From positions 1 to 64,000 of the forward strand of contig JAIETL010000081.1 in NCBI GenBank assembly GCA_019745195.1: a stretch of DNA of 64,000 nt, given 5' to 3'. Under the pieces are notes generated by a model, which worked only from the letters and a program-made list of their open reading frames with translations, searched no databases and had not been told where the DNA came from. This DNA comes from Beijerinckiaceae bacterium (GTDB taxonomy: Bacteria > Pseudomonadota > Alphaproteobacteria > Rhizobiales > Beijerinckiaceae). Below are positions 63,090-64,000 of this stretch, piece by piece. A program made the position numbers and the translations under genes. Numbering within the stretch: the stretch's first letter is position 1; every line of letters starts with the position of its first letter.

Positions 63090-64000
63090 ATGGGCGCGCT
63101 GCGCTTCATCCTCGGCGACCAGCTCACACGCTCGCTTTCGGCGCTCGGCGACCTCGATGCCGAGCACGACACCGTGCTGATGGTCGAGGTGGCGGAGGAG
63201 ACCTCCTATGTCGGCCATCACAAGCAGAAGATCGCGCTGATCCTCTCGGCGATGCGCCATTTCGCGCAGGAACTGCGGGATGAGGGCGTCCGTATCGACT
63301 ATGTCGCGCTCGACGACCCGGCCAACACAGGCTCGTTCGGCGGCGAACTCATGCGCGCTGTCGCGCGCCACAAGCCCGACGCCATCATCGTCACCGAGCC
63401 CGGCGAGTGGCGGATCTGGGAGATGATGCAGGACTGGCGCGAGGAACTCGGCGTGCCGCTGCACATCTTCCCGGACACGCGTTTCCTTTGCTCGCGCACC
63501 CAATTTGCCGCCTGGGCGCATGGCCGCAAGAGCTACCGGATGGAATTCTTCTATCGCGAGATGCGCAGGAAGACCGGCCTTCTGATGGATGGCGACAAGC
63601 CCGAGGGTGGGCAGTGGAATTTCGATCCCGAGAACCGCAAGGCGCTGCCCAAGGGCGTTGCGCCGCCGGAGCGGGGCGGCTTCTCGCCGGACGGGACGAC
63701 GCGCGAGGTGCTGGCTCTGGTGGCCAAACGCTTCCCCGACAATTTCGGCGATCTCGAACCGTTCCGGTGGGGCGTGACGCGGGCTGACGCGCTGGCCGCC
63801 TTGCAGAGCTTCGTTACGGAGGCGCTGCCGCGCTTCGGCGATTATCAGGATGCGATGAAGACGGGCGAGCCGTTCCTGTTTCACAGCCTGATCTCGCCTT
63901 ATCTGAACTGTGGCCTGCTGGAGGCGCTTGAGGTCTGCCGCGCGGCGGAAGCGGCTTGGCAGGAGGGGATGGCCCCGCTCAACGCAGTGGAAGGCTTCAT
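63090..64000 (+). CDS. FeS-BCP-type cryptochrome/photolyase family protein (partial)
   Basis: The reading frame from ATG 63090 runs off the right edge after 303 residues. It begins GALRFILGDQLTRSLSAL, with GEWRIWEM, DTRFLCSRTQFAAWAHGRKSYRMEFFYREMRRKTGLLMDG and SPYLNCGLLEA. These are signatures of the prokaryotic 6-4 photolyase/cryptochrome B group (deoxyribodipyrimidine photolyase-related, FeS-BCP). The Cys in LNCGL is the first of four FeS ligands; the rest and the FAD pocket are beyond the window. Confidence 0.88.
   Translation, partial: MGALRFILGDQLTRSLSALGDLDAEHDTVLMVEVAEETSYVGHHKQKIALILSAMRHFAQELRDEGVRIDYVALDDPANTGSFGGELMRAVARHKPDAIIVTEPGEWRIWEMMQDWREELGVPLHIFPDTRFLCSRTQFAAWAHGRKSYRMEFFYREMRRKTGLLMDGDKPEGGQWNFDPENRKALPKGVAPPERGGFSPDGTTREVLALVAKRFPDNFGDLEPFRWGVTRADALAALQSFVTEALPRFGDYQDAMKTGEPFLFHSLISPYLNCGLLEALEVCRAAEAAWQEGMAPLNAVEGF

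Overview
This window looks like a chromosomal segment of a high-GC alphaproteobacterium of the order Hyphomicrobiales (Rhizobiales). A Bosea-like organism is my inference, from the divergent fliL/flgF flagellar layout, the ATP12 chaperone, a form II CO-dehydrogenase-type (cox) cluster and abundant paired palindromic intergenic repeats. I saw no tRNA, rRNA, CRISPR array, prophage or plasmid replication genes. The only insertion sequence is the tail end of an IS3-family element at the left edge.

Layout. 1-1160: IS3 right end running into a truncated hypothetical gene, then two more unknown genes. 1385-11627: flagellar region with two divergent operons, fliL-fliM-DUF6468-motE-TPR protein leftward and flgF-flgG-flgA-flgH rightward; dksA follows. 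12569-18352: acyl-CoA carboxylase beta subunit with an overlapping SGNH hydrolase, a GFA/ATP12/P1-peptidase run, an LTXXQ-type periplasmic protein and a PsiF-repeat protein. 18551-32580: housekeeping and mixed genes (rpsD, murI, MarR-GNAT fusion, DUF1236, flavin amine oxidase, trmJ-type methyltransferase, M19 dipeptidase, DadA-like dehydrogenase, BASS-type transporter, GST, rpe, purB, RBBP9-type hydrolase).

32772-40863: a complete branched-chain/amino-acid ABC transporter operon (livHMGF, DUF6867, livK) lies directly downstream of a 4-hydroxyproline-type epimerase and an FAD-dependent D-amino acid dehydrogenase. A divergent GntR regulator faces them across a perfect operator-like palindrome. 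41922-43801: pseudouridine degradation genes psuG-psuK. 43798-48050: a tightly overlapping operon in which a two-subunit aconitase X sits inside a protocatechuate-branch set (pcaB, acnX large, acnX small, pcaD, pcaC).

48228-61358: a form II molybdenum hydroxylase (cox) locus. It has coxG, the structural genes coxS-coxL-coxM, maturation genes coxD and coxE, a split XdhC pair, two LysE-type exporters, an NTF2-like protein and a MoeA/Mog-MobA-like fusion. A soluble chemoreceptor with a globin-like sensor that lacks the proximal heme histidine is divergent from coxS. 61404-62056: a VapBC toxin-antitoxin pair. 62047-64000: a DUF2256 zinc ribbon, a Tyr-less SDR and the start of an FeS-BCP-type photolyase/cryptochrome, cut by the window edge.

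The most interesting loci are the aconitase-X/pca hybrid operon, the heme-His-less chemoreceptor beside the cox genes, and the photolyase-associated cassette. Palindromic repeats of several families punctuate intergenic spaces, sometimes within operons.
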